Under the pieces are notes generated by a model. It was not told the DNA's origin, did not search any database, and saw only the letters and a list, made by a program, of their open reading frames with translations. DNA of 60,000 bases, taken from assembly GCF_032854445.1 (NCBI RefSeq), contig NC_088302.1:12087338-12147337 (forward strand), read 5' to 3'. Shown piece by piece: positions 33,073 through 46,700 of the stretch; the first letter of the stretch is position 1; the number at the start of each line of letters is the position of its first letter. A program made the translations under genes and the position numbers. The stretch is from Liolophura sinensis. Taxonomy: Eukaryota > Mollusca > Polyplacophora > Chitonida > Chitonidae.

Positions 33073-36000
33073 ACATATAATAGTGACCTGTCTAATGCCT
33101 GGCAACAAGGCCTTGACATCATTTTATTGATGTTAGATATTCCTTTCCATGCAGCTCACCATGGTGACATCACATTAAACATGTGACACTGACAGTACAT
33201 TACAAGAGAAACTAATACATTACAACATGGCACATGTTGTGCTTTAATCCATTTTTGAGGTCACAATGATTTATGGACCTGCTTCACACTAGTGCCACCT
33301 CACAGGATTAAAAAAAAAAAAAGCCTCTTCCCCAATTAAATTTGTTCCAGTACAACTATTATGAACACACGCTCTCAATGTGACAAGTCACGACCAAACC
33401 TGACGTGACCAGCGCAGTGGTGCAAAGATGAGATCACTGGGTATCCTGACTGAATGTATTATGGGCTGTCTGTGATAAAATACATGCAGTTTGGCAGCTT
33501 TTAAGTTTGCTAATATGCACTGTAATAGTACATGTAGATTAGACTGGAAGTTTGCTGTTGTGGTACTATTGTGATAAGTTTGTACAGCTGTCAAGTTTAG
33601 TTCAGGATTCGAGCTGGGAGGAACTCAAAGCTGGGGGGCCATGTAGGTTCAACCAGAAAATTTCTCGACTGAACACGCTGACTTCATTCATATTCAAAAG
33701 CCATTGAATGTGAAACCTTTTTATTTACTTTACTTTAACGCTGTACTTTCATACGAATATTTCACTTATATTTTTAAATTATAACTAATAATATAAGACA
33801 GCTGTCAGGTTTATGGGTGGAGGAAAATCGGAGAGCTCTCGTTTCCTGGCTTCATTTCCAAACTAATTCACCAAGTCAAACGATCCACTGCTATTTGTTA
33901 GCCATACGCCGGCATGTATCAGGCTATATACTAAGCCTACAGATGCAGGAGTAATTAACTACCCAAACTATTTTACCAGCATGTTTTCGATGACATCTTG
34001 CCGGCAAAAGTTGGGCTAATTTCTTAAGTTTCTTCGAGAGACCGTTAAGTTACAATGTCGTCTGCTATACTGGTATAACAGTTTGCAGTTTCAACCACCA
34101 GGGGGCGTAGCTAGCTGTACCGTCTGGATGAGCAGTGGTTTACATTTTTCTCCGTTCTAAATGACATTACTCTTATTCTACACGTTGCTACCACTTCAGA
34201 GGGTTATGGAGTAAATAATCAAGTTGTTAATGATTGCATGTTCTATCTCAGTTATGAATATTGGCCGTTTTTTGTCCAGGTTGTGTGGATCAAGGGGGAT
34301 GATTTCAAGCGCTTTAGGGGAGACAAATCTTGTCCACAGTGATTCATAAAAAAAAATAAATACGTTTTTCACTTATGAGAGCTTTATATCAATGCCAGTC
34401 GCATAGGCGAAATAAGCTACACATGTTTGTGTGACAAAATATATAAGAATTTATTACATAATCCTAATTTACTGAAACAATGATGCTTATTTTCTTATAC
34501 ACAAGATTAAAGGAAGAAAATGCCATACTGTACAATGTAAGACTAAAAACTAATGAGAAAAAAAATAATAAATACACCACAAAAGTACATCACGGTTGAC
34601 AATATAAATCTTTGCAAATGTTTAAATAGATAAATTTCTCATATACCATGGCCATATATACATGTATAAAATTAAATACAAACTTCTGCACGTACTATAT
34701 AACTGCCAAATCTCATGTGGCATCAATAATATAAGCATGATCGAGTTTTGCATATATGATTTCATATAAATAGTTTTGATAAACACTAATAAACGGTCAA
34801 AAATTACACAGTAGTGATAAAAATAAGATCTAATAAATTAATGTAAAGGCAGACAGTTAAATTTTGTAAAACCCTCAGCTGAAGTTTTCAAATCGGCAGA
34901 TCTTTTCCACAAATATAAGTTTGAACAGAAACACAATATATCTTTCCTGAAAAATTCTACTTTTGAATTCCACATGTCCATCCTGACTCCACAATTAATT
35001 CTTCTGGCCTTAAAGGAAATGTTTTGAGGGAAAAGTCTATCCACAGCTGAATAATATGTATATGTAAAGTAATGAGGATTTTAAAAAACCATGTCCTAAA
35101 TACTAACGTATCATTAAAATTAGTACATAACAATATAACAAATAAATTTCAATAACTTCTTAAAGTTTGTGTTAAAAGATAAATGTGAAATTATAGTTTT
35201 AAATGACATTTCTTAGGCTACATTTATCCAATCATTCACAAATACAAATGAAAAAAAAAAAATAAAATTTTTTTTAAAAATTCATATTAACTGTATGTTG
35301 AGTGTCTGATTTAATCTTATTTTGAGGATTATGTCCTTTTATTAAACTGTCGGACATGTGGCCTTAATCAATTCATCTCCGTTGCTATCTCTCTTTAATC
35401 ATTTTATGTATGGAACCCAACTGAAATTAGTTCTTTCAGACTACATTTCTTCATCATCTTCACAGATATACATGAAGAAGAAAAAAGAAGACAGCTAATA
35501 CATCCCCAGAAGAAATCTTCATGAGAAAATCTACGTTTTACACAGCGAAGTAACTTTTGTTCAAAAATGTTCTTCTAAATAACAAAGTTACTTTCTAAAC
35601 ACAGAGTACATGTGGAGCTTGTAAAGAAAAGTAGTAAAAACTTTACCTAATAAACCCTACCTGTATAGTGAATCAGAAAAATGGAAAACATGTTGCTGTG
35701 CTTTGTGCCAAAGACTTACTGGCGCAAAAAGAGTATTTCCTTTTAAAGTGTAAATATCTTTTGGTTAAATGGTAAAACAGACAACAACTGTAATTTTACA
35801 ACAGTACACCACAAGTCTAGATTCAGGATCATGTGACCTTGATTGCTGTGATTGATTGGTCAGGATGGATAGTAGAATTTCCTTTAAACAGACCAACAAT
35901 CAATAATTTTCCACAATAAAGAAAAAGAAAAAAAAACAACACATCACGTTCATTGTTATTTCCGTTTCAGTATGAAATTACCCTCTGTAATCAAAACCAA

Positions 36001-37659
36001 TATATGGTAGTTTTTGATTATTGATCTCTACCTATTCAATAACTACATAGACTTCAATGAGTATGGTCTCCATATCACTTTTATGTGGCTGTTAGAAGTG
36101 TTACATGGTTCTAGTGCTTTTCTTTACAAACACGAGTTATAATATTTCACTGTCTATTAAACTGTAGAATTTAAAATCACCACAAAGGTATCCACAACTA
36201 GAAATACTCAAAATGATGTGATAATAATTATCATCCACAACAGTTTGCCAGGCTACACTCTACATAGAAAATTCACATAGTTCATATCTATACACTTGGA
36301 CATTGTATCCCAGGTACAATAAAATGAAATGAAACCTATACAACAACTACATACAACTCTATGTGAGGAAAATGTTAAATATATAAAGTCAAAATCTGAC
36401 AACATAAAGCAATAGATGTGTGCATCTAAATATTTCTATCTGCCACTTTTTATATCTTTTCATATCAATATTGCTTCACATACAGGGGTGATATATTACA
36501 TATGCAAAAATATAAATGACATTAAGAAGCAAGGACTTGACAAAAATGCTACAAGTAAGTATCTAGACAATATCAATTCCACACATCATAAAACACACCT
36601 GCTGTAGCACTTCCACACATTCACATCTAACAAAAGCTTGGCAAAACATTTAGTTTTCATATATATTCTTACAAAAACATCTAGGACCATATCATATTTG
36701 TAGTTTTGTTTGGTTCAAGCAGCAAAGTGAAGTATCAGTCAGTCAGTGCAAATACTCAACTAAGTTTTTCTGTACTCTACGCTTCAGTTTGTATGTCACC
36801 CATTTAAAGATAACAACAATTATCTCATTTCTCTCAAGGAATTAAAAGATCATCATGTGGTATGCTTTGATACATGCCCAAAATGTTATGTGTGAACCTG
36901 TACTAAAAACTTGGAATGTTTATGTAGAAAATGGAGTATACAGAAATGGATCAAACACCTACATGTACTTACACTGAGTGTACAGACAATTTTCTCTTGT
37001 CCTGTAATGTATTTGGCACCAAAGGCCCAAATTCAGGTTTGAAACATCACAAAGTGAAAAAATTCCTCAACTTTTTACCCTCCAAATAGTCGTGGTGTTA
37101 GTGACATCTTTATAAAAAGTGAACAGTAGTAAATGTGGCGAGAATTGAAGTACATGAAATGTGCATTGTGGACCAAAGGGTGCTTGGTAATGACAAATGA
37201 CACATTCATCCCAAACAAACAATCAAAATAAACGCTTCGAATGTGGTTTGTTTGTTGCTATTAATGTGAAACTAACCAAGGATGTGAGATGAAAATGTGC
37301 TCCTTTCTTCAAGAAAAACTGAAAACTTTCAGAAATGAACACATTATACGACAAGAGAGTTTCAGTTCAAGTCCATTATTGCTGCACAGTTGCGAATTAC
37401 AGAATATCAGGAGTAAAAAAGAAAACAAGAATAAATCGAAAGGACGATGTCCATGTCTGTTGTGCATATACATGTATGATGTCTGAAAATGAAAAAAAAA
37501 TAAATGGACAACGGGCAGACTATGTCTGTGACACATCTACTGTGCTCTGGTCTTGGTCAGGTTGAAAGAGCATGAAGTCCTGCTATGGGTGAATCTCCTG
37601 CGTCATGTGCATGGGAACAACCATAGATGAGCAACGGACAGACTCTGTCTGTGACCCAT
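33073..37659. other. Intergenic region and/or long epimerase 3' UTR
   Basis: Very AT-rich from about 34350 to 37250, with no credible exons. An AATAAA on the minus strand at 35338-35343 could end a 2.3-kb epimerase 3' UTR (weak). A family-C SINE remnant lies at 33725-33845. The sequence at 33880-34340 is less AT-rich and includes a CTCF-like site; it is a candidate promoter region for the minus-strand CCDC122-like gene. Confidence 0.45.
34095..34107 (+). promoter_or_regulatory. Perfect CTCF core motif match
   Basis: ccaccagggggcg fits the CTCF core CCASYAGRKGGCR at every position. CTCF is present in molluscs and other bilaterians. Location between two minus-strand genes is compatible with an insulator; occupancy is unknown. 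Confidence 0.45.
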
Positions 37660-37733
37660 CTACTGTACTCTGGTCATGGTCAAGTTGAAGGTGAAGACCT
37701 GTCGCGGGTGAATCTCCTGTGTCTTGTACAGAT
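37506..37733. repeat. Tandem duplication of the epimerase coding end
   Basis: 37506-37610 and 37629-37733 align at an offset of 123 bp (caacgg.cagac, ctgtgac.catctactgt, ggtgaatctcctg shared). The right copy is the live end of the coding exon. The left copy, 3' of the stop codon, has stops in frame and is decayed. Confidence 0.82.
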
Positions 37734-40700
37734 ATCCTGGCTCCACACAAAGCATTGTCTGATACTCCTCATCCCCAAAGTCTGACATGCCGCTTGCCTT
37801 CTCCCACGGGTTCCACAACACTGAAAAACCAATCAATACTCATCACTAGGAGAGGAACTTAAAGAGGTTACACTGGAGATTTTTGGCCATATTCGCTAAA
37901 TAAATCAAATTATCTGTAAGTACCAAGAATACCTCAAATTATTGCCCTTCACTAAATATAAGACTTGTACCTATATTATTAATAATGTTAAAATGATTCT
38001 AAAGTTTGAAAAAGCCGTAATGCGCCCTGCTTTATAAATATTAGAAACTTTATTCCCGATTTCGAATGGTCACACGTTACCAAATGGTTAATATTTTGTG
38101 AATGGTAATTATATCGGCTATTCTAAAATAGTAGCAACAATCTGATTGGGTTTGTACTGATCAGTTTTTTGGGCAAAAATCTCTGGTTTAGTTTCTGTAA
38201 GGTAACAACTACTGAGGTGATAACAAAATAACTTTTCAAGCAGATTACAGTATGTGCCAATAACAAGGCACAACAGAAGCGGATTATGACCCAGGTGGTT
38301 AAGATGCTTATCTGATATCAATCACTAGAATACAGAAGGTCTTGGTTCAAATCTGGCCTTGGGCAGGGGAGTTTCTATATTTGTCTACTCCCATTGTTAA
38401 TGGGTCCTTTGTGACAATAAGCAGTTCATGGGATTAAGTTTTCACGTTAATATAAGAAAACACGTGTAGTTGTAAGGCAGTGTTGTAGTGCCCCCCATTT
38501 ATACATTTTTCTTTTTCTTAAATATACACATACGCTGAATATATTATTATATTTAGTAGTCCGATTCCGCTAACTCTCTGTTGTGTAAGTTACAAATTTG
38601 CAACAATTGTCGGCGCACTCGCCGGACGTTGATTTCGGAAGGAATAACGTGGCTTTGCCATCTCTGTTTCTTTACTGGAAATATTGCTGTTGCAGGTATG
38701 TTTATCATTGTACTATGTGCCAAATATGAGATTTAATGGTTCCTGAACGAACTGTAACGTGATTTGGGTTGTTTCATTGAGTAAACTGTAATATTTTGAC
38801 ATAACAGAAGTTTCAGGCGATCAGCGATCGTTACCATGGTAGCGCCATTGTAAAAACTTTATGTTGTCTAGATTTGATAAACTATCGCTTTTTGTTTGCT
38901 TATTATATTGAGAGTTGCTTTAAATAATGTTTCTTGATACTGATAATTAACCACTGTGACATTGAGAGAACTAAATGGATAAGATTTATGTAGCTTTGGA
39001 CTGTACACAAAATACCAAGTCACAAAGTATGGAAGCCCGTTATGTTCTTATTGTGTCACTACTTTGATTAAAATGTAAGTTTGAACTGTAATAAATATTT
39101 TCGGCACTCGCCGGACGTTGATTTTGGAAGGAACAACGTGGCTTTGCCATCTCTGTTTCTTTACTGGAAATATTGCTGTTGCAGGTATTTCCAGAGGGAG
39201 TCGTTATATTATGTCCTGTACATCCAGTGGCTTGTGTATGAGCTGCCTCATTCCCTCATATATACATCTGGTGTTACATAGTTCTATGGAAAATCTTACC
39301 AATATCAGAGAAGAGCTTTGTGTTGATCTTCACAGAAGACTTACAATCCAGCCCAGACACTGTGATTTCTGATGGGGCATTCTTGTAAATTCTGTCAAAA
39401 CACAAAAATTATTAAACTGCATCAAACTGGACAGAAGAAGTAAGCACAACTTCTTCAAATCTCTCACATGTTCTTCAAATTTATATGCCAGGTTATTAAA
39501 AATGTAGTACACCATCTCTCAGCCAACCCAAACTCTGATAACATCATGAAACTTAAGCTACTTAATCAGTTTTTCACTGGACCAAGAGGTGTCCAATACA
39601 CTAGTGCCATGACCAATAGGTTTCGTAGGAACTCAGGCCTCCTGTGAATGTGAGAGTCTAGGAAGAGAGGAGGATTTAAATTTTAAGTGGGGAGCAGTGT
39701 AACATGGCCATCTTTCCAGTACAAACACAAGCAGTAGTTTGTGGGAATTTTCCTGAATTTCAGATGTGGACATCAGAATTCAAATCCCAATGTCACCCAC
39801 TGTGAATCATTTAACCATTACATGAGAACAAACAAATTACCAATTTATCAATTCTGATTCCGCATTATATAGAAGAAACTAGAGATCTACACCCCAAAAT
39901 ACTTTCAGTGATTTGTCAAAAGTGTTTGTAATAAATTAACACAAAAAATTTAAAAGGAAATGGTTCATGCTGACTGTGGTAGTGCGAGCGCTTTACAAGG
40001 GACATCACTCCATCCTCACTAGTCTACAGAGTTGTCTTACCTGTCATATCCCTCCGTAATTTTTACTATCTTCCTCTCCTCTGTGCATTTCTCCCCATTT
40101 TGCAGCTGAAACGTTACAAACAAATACTTACACTTAGGTAAGCTTTAATGAATACCAGCAAAACAGACAAAATGCTTTTAGTGTCTTAGAAAACAAAGCA
40201 TTTGTCACCTACTAATATTATATGCACATGGTATAAGTAAAAATTGTATAAGTGGTAGAAATAAAACATTCTTCGGGAACAAATAAAGAAATACATGTAT
40301 TTAATACTCATTTCATAAAACACAGCTTTAGAATATTTTCATAACCTGTTCATGCTGTTTGATGAAAACAGACTTTCTAAATACTTTCCAAATTACAAGT
40401 ATGTACTTGTAACACCATATGCTAAGCCATTCTGCATTGGCATAACACTAATTTTATCAGCTTTATACAGAACAAGGCCACGTAAAGTATACCTATACTC
40501 AATGATACAGGGATTTACATCCTCAATTACCTTGTCTATGTAGGAGAGTCCCTCAAGACCCTCAATCTTTGTCTGGGTGACATCAGGTGTGGCCAGGTAA
40601 GTGTGTAGTAAACAGGTGAAGTCATAGATAATACTATCTGCAAGAAGAAAACATTTGTTAGCTTGACTGGTCATATCATAACAAATGTTAAGTTAACAAA

Positions 40701-43700
40701 TATTAATTTAATCATACAAAGAGTTTCCTTCTTTCATATGTGCTTTAAACAATATGTTTTATTGGCAGCTTTAAAGGTCTTTAATTTCTGGGTGATGCAG
40801 TGAGAGCCCACACATATAGTATAAGTGAGGGTCATAGTACTGATGAGACATATCATTTTGAATATGAGAGATTCATGGTGCGATGTGGCATATCTTATAT
40901 GTGAGGTTCAAGCTGATGAGGAGAAACATGGTTTATGCAAGGTTCATGGTGCTGATAAGATATATGGAATATGTGAGATTCATAGTACTGGTGAGACATT
41001 TGAGGTGCGTGGTGCTGATTAGATATGCAATGTGAGGGTCATGATGCTGATGAGAAATATGGAATACGTGAAGTTCATGGTTCTGATGAGATGTATGGTA
41101 TATGTGAGGTTCAAGCTGATGGGATATATGGTGTATGTAAGGTTCATGGTGCTGACGAGACATGGAATATGTGAGGCTCATGCTGATGATGAGACCTGGT
41201 TTATGTGAAGTTCATAGTGCTGATGAGACATATGGTATATGTGAGGTTCATGGTGCTGATGAGACCTGGTTTATGTGAAGTTCATAGTGCTGATGAGACA
41301 TATGGAATATGTGAGGTTCATGGTGCTGACGAGACATGGAATATGTGAGGCTCATGCTGATGATGAGACCTGGTTTATATGAAGTTCATAGTGCTGATGA
41401 GATATATGGAATATGTGAGGTTCATGGTGCTGACGAGACATGGAATATGTGAGGCTCATGCTGATGATGAGACCTGGTTTATATGAAGTTCATAGTGCTG
41501 ATGAGACATATGGAATATGTGAGGTTCATAGTGCTGATGAGACATATGGAATATGTGAGGTTCATAGTGCTGATGAGACATATGGTATATGTGAGGTTCA
41601 TGGTGCTGATGAGACCTGGTTTATGTGAAGTTCATAGTGCTGATGAGATATATGGAATATGTGAGGTTCATGGTGCTGACGAGACATGGAATATGTGAGG
41701 CTCATGCTGATGATGAGACCTGGTTTATATGAAGTTCATAGTGCTGATGAGACATATGGAATATGTGAGGTTCATAGTGCTGATGAGACATATGGTTTAT
41801 GTGAGGTTCATAGTGCTGATGAGACATATGGTATATGTGAGGTTCATGGTGCTGATGAGACCTGGTTTATGTGAAGTTCATAGTGCTGATGAGACATATG
41901 GAATATGTGAGGTTCATAGTGCTGATGAGACATATGGTATATGTGAGGTTCATGGTGCTGATGAGATGTGATATCAGTGAGTTTCAATGTTCATGAGATG
42001 TGATATCACTGAGGTTCACAGTGTTGATGAGATATGGTATATGTGAGGTTCATGGTGTTCATGTGTGGTTCAGTGACATGCCTACAAGACACTCTCACAA
42101 GATACCTACCTGTATTTTCTACTGTCAGAGTTAACTTAATGCTGTCTGCTTCCAACACAATTGTGTAAACCAGTTTAAACCTGCCGACAGGAAATAAACA
42201 CATAACAACACAATGCCTTTTTATAAACATAATATGAACAAAATACATGTGTAAAATATACTCCTCCCAACATTTTCAATTGTCAATATTTTAATGATAT
42301 TGTTCACATGTACTGAATTATTTTCCATTTCAATTTTATAACACATTGACGAAAATAGTAATAATAATATTTTTTGTTAACCTATACATCTGCCACGTAA
42401 GATAAGGCTGGTATCTGAGTTGGATATACTTGAAATGTTACCTTGGCAAATCAACTCACACACTTACACAAAACCAAAGTAAAAATGTTGATTTGTCCAT
42501 TCAATTTTGAAAAAAAAAAAACAACTTACCTATGAGAAAATAACAATCCGCTGTATAACTATGTTAAATTTATGAGCATCTTGTTCAAAATCAAATAAAG
42601 AACTTTTATTATAATATGATCTTCAGAAACAAATATGAAGTCAGACCTAAAAAAAAAACACTATAATGTTTCAATGAAAAGTAAAAATAAAATATACTGC
42701 AAGACCTACAACTCACTTCATGTTCCACATATTTCTGGTTCCCTCATCGTCACACAAAGAAAACGACACCGTTGGATTTCCGTTCACATCCTGTACAATA
42801 TATCACAAAGAGATAATAACACTAACGAGCAGTTTGAATCAGTATAACGTCACTGTTTAATTGTGAAAAGGAAATCTGCTTATTCACACCTAAACGAATT
42901 ATACACCACTAGTGACACGCATACATATACCAAGATGATTTTTAAAAAAAATTTAAAAAAAGGTGGACAGACAATGGCTTAGTAAAAAATACATCCCATC
43001 ATTAGTGACATGCATGTAAAGAACATCTTTCTGAATCTATAGTACTGTGATGATGTGTTCTGCCAGGTAATGTGTGAAGAACTTACTCTGCCTGGCTCAT
43101 GCTCCACATCCCACCTCTTGATTCTGGCAAACCCATGCTGGGGACCATGCTTCCACGGACCAAAATTAGCTGCAGAAACAACAGAAAAAGGAAATGACCA
43201 TGACCCAGCCATCATCTCAGGAGGGTTTAGTTAACATTAAAATCAAGAATTTATGTCAATTATACGACAATGGTCAGGTTTAAGAGTAGATCTGTGAGAA
43301 AAAAAACCCCACTGAATGAGGAAGGGAAAAACTCCACATTCAATGGTTTATGATCCTTCTTCATGATGATGATGGAATACAGTGTAAAATGAATACAAAT
43401 GAAATAAATAAATGAATGATGATGATAATGACAATAAAAATAATATCATCAATAGTATCATCATCATCATCATTATCATTATTCATTGCGCTAAATCTGA
43501 TCAAAGGCTACTTTGAGATAAAATAATGGTTTTGCAAATAGCAATATTACTGGTATGAGGGCAGGAGAATCCAAACCGCTAATGTTGAAACATAAGTTGA
43601 TTGCACCTGGCAACATTCCAGCTAAACAGGCATTCAATACACAATATCATAAAAACATGCAATGATATGTAAAGGAGATATGAAAGATGGAATGATTTTA

Positions 43701-46700
43701 AGTGAAGTCAGTAGGCCTGTATTAATGTGTATGATTCCCCTAAAACATATCAGAGCAAATATCACATATTAGGACCATGTCTGTAGTAGATTGTAAATAC
43801 TTTACAGAAGTACATATATCACTTCATACATAATTTATAACACACAAGCAGCACTTCACCTACTATTAGCCTGTGTGAGTGTAAAGTCGCCTACATCGAG
43901 AACCATCGAGAACCGGGGCACATCCATAGCCTGAGCTAAGGTCACGAACCTACAGATGATTACTTTCATGTCCTGGGCATGCATAACACGATTATGTCAC
44001 AGGAAACAAACGTCAGATCTCCCGCGTTTAGTACAATGAACAGGCATTGTCATGATTTTGTTTGTCATTTATCAGTCTACGTGTCCTTATCCCAGCAACT
44101 ATAATTCTGAGAGGTCTATCTGACACCAGCATTTCCAGCTACTATAGTTCTGAGAGGTCTATCTGACACCAGCATTTCCTGCTACTATAATTCTGAGAGG
44201 TCTATCTGACACCAGCATTTCCAGCTACTTCAGTTCTGAGAGGTCTATCTGACACCAGCATTTCCAGCTACTATAGTTCTGAGAGGTCTATCTGTCAATA
44301 GCATTTCCAGCTACTGGAGTTCTGAGAGGTCTATCTGACACCAGCATTTCCTGCTACTATAGTTCTGAGAAGTCTATCTGATACCAGCATTTCCTGCTAC
44401 TATAATTCTGAAAGGTCTATCTGACACCAGCATTTCCAGCTACTTCAGTTCTGAGAGGTCTATCTGACACCAGCATTTCCAGCTACTTCAGTTCTGAGAG
44501 GTCTATCTGACACCAGCATTTCCATCTACTATAGTTCTGAGAGGTCTATCTGACACCAGCATTTCCAGCTACTTCAGTTTTGAGAGGTGTATCTGACACC
44601 AACATTTCCAGCTGAGACGCCAATCTTCATTCATGTCATAGTTTCATCATAGCGATGACCTTTACAAATCAACAAATACAAAAGGCGAATTATTGGTTGT
44701 TTATGCATGATGTACATGTACACGGGCACTGCAGGAAATTGTGCTAATTTTCTCCCAACTGCAATCATTATACAACTTACAACATGTGGATTATTTCAAC
44801 TCTAACAAGCTACATTTATTAGTTAAAAGTTGTTTCAGTATATGTATGTGTACATATATACAGTACTAAGTTACACAGTCATTTTTACCGGCCCCGATAG
44901 CACAGTTGGTAGAGTGTCTGCTTCGGGAGCAGTAGATCCAGGGTCAATCCTGGGTCGAGTCACACCTAAGACTTTAAAAGGGAAGTTGTAACTTCCTCGC
45001 TTGGTGTTCAGCATGAAAGGGATAGTGCAACTACTGGATGACCTGTCTCAGTATAATGGCTCGGGCAGGGCGGCTTACTTGCCTTCGATAAGGCGTCTCA
45101 GTGAAGCAGCACTAGATAAAAGAGCAGTGGAAATCCATCCTGCAACAAGGAGGCACATTACATGCATTCCAAGGATTCCTTCGTCGCCATATGACTCAAA
45201 AATTGTTAAGTATGACATTACACCCCAAGCACTCACTCACTGTCATTTTTTTGGAAAAGTAAACGGATAACGTGTTCATACAAAACTAAATCTTTTTAGG
45301 AACTTAACTATTATGATTCTACAGTGCATTGCTATATATGTTGCGGTCTCCAGCTCATCTACATATCTACAATTGCATGTATAATCTACCTTGGCTGTCA
45401 TTCATGAAAATGTAACATGTCAAGTTCAGAATTCACTATACCCTAAATATATGTACATATGAACTGCTTTATTACCTGGTACAGAAAGGATGCTGACTGG
45501 TGGAGGTTCTACACGTTACAAATCACTAAGCACGCATTTTGGTGAAACAAAACTCTGAATTTTAGGATTTACACTGTCTTTAACTAAATGAATGGATATG
45601 GTTATTATTTTAGACACGAGTTCTAATGCACTTAAGAAGATTTCACTTACGCAATGTAGTTGTGAAAGGCCATTTATCTCATATACATGTATTTATTAGT
45701 GAAGTTTTATTTTCAAATCAAATTTAAAATGAACATAATTTGCACTGAAAGTCGCTGTTTCATGTAGGGTACCTCATTGATCCATTTAGTGCATTTTCAA
45801 CAGAAACAAAATTACATATTGCCAATGACATCATCAAAAAATTAGAATTGTTGAGAACATCTCACTTGGCGAAAACTTGACATGGAACATGGCAGGAATT
45901 GGTTGCTTTCAAGAGGTACTTCGCCCATAATTTTCTCTGTATTATGCGATTTTACTTACATTACTTATGTAATATATCTGAAATTGTGCTGAGACCACAT
46001 AGAGCCTTATCATGATCCATTCTATTTACAGTGAAACGGAATAATCCTGGAATTTATTGGCAAAACTTGCGGTTTTCACAAATAATCCTGAACAATCTTG
46101 TCAAATATTACACCTTTTTCTTTGAGAAAAGCCCTGGATTATAGAGGATAGGTCTGACAGGGGCATGCATGTCTATTTTGGAGCCTGGAAGATTAGTCTC
46201 ATAGGTACATAGGATGTGGAGGTCAAACCAAGGTCACAGAAAATAAGGCAGAAAAAAACTTTACACTATGGAGGAGAATTTGGCCAGGGTTGGTATAGTC
46301 TCCTGGACATATTTGTTTAAGAGTATCTGTGTGTGTGACTAGTTGAATACCTTTCTAACATGGACACAAAGCCTTCACCAAATAGGCAGGTAATCCAAAC
46401 TAATCTAGATCAGTGGTTACAGGTAAACAGATGGCTGATTAGCTCAGGTGAGAAACGACCAAGAGATAGGTGTTAAGCTCTCTAGCTGCCTCAGTCAAAG
46501 GATCTAGCAATTTAGACAAAGTGCAGGACTTCTGCCTAACCTTCTTTTAGCCCAGTGTAGTGAAAAAAAACTTCCAAAGCAATTCTGGCCACTTCCACAC
46601 TCAATAAACTCAGTTAAAGTCAAATAAATTCAGAATTAGTATTTTCATTGTTCAAAAAATGGACCTAGTTTATTTGCAGCACACTGACTTTTACTTCCAC

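Noticed and set aside
41440-41971. Repeated ORFs encoding SADETYGICEVH-type peptides
   Set aside because: Minisatellite with a 36-bp unit inside an epimerase intron; stays open because 36 is a multiple of 3.
44094-44614. CRISPR-like regular array
   Set aside because: Units abut with no unique spacers; this is a eukaryotic satellite.
44889-44960. Possible tRNA gene
   Set aside because: It has A- and B-box-like sequences but is the head of a SINE-B with a body and target duplications; the cloverleaf is not complete.
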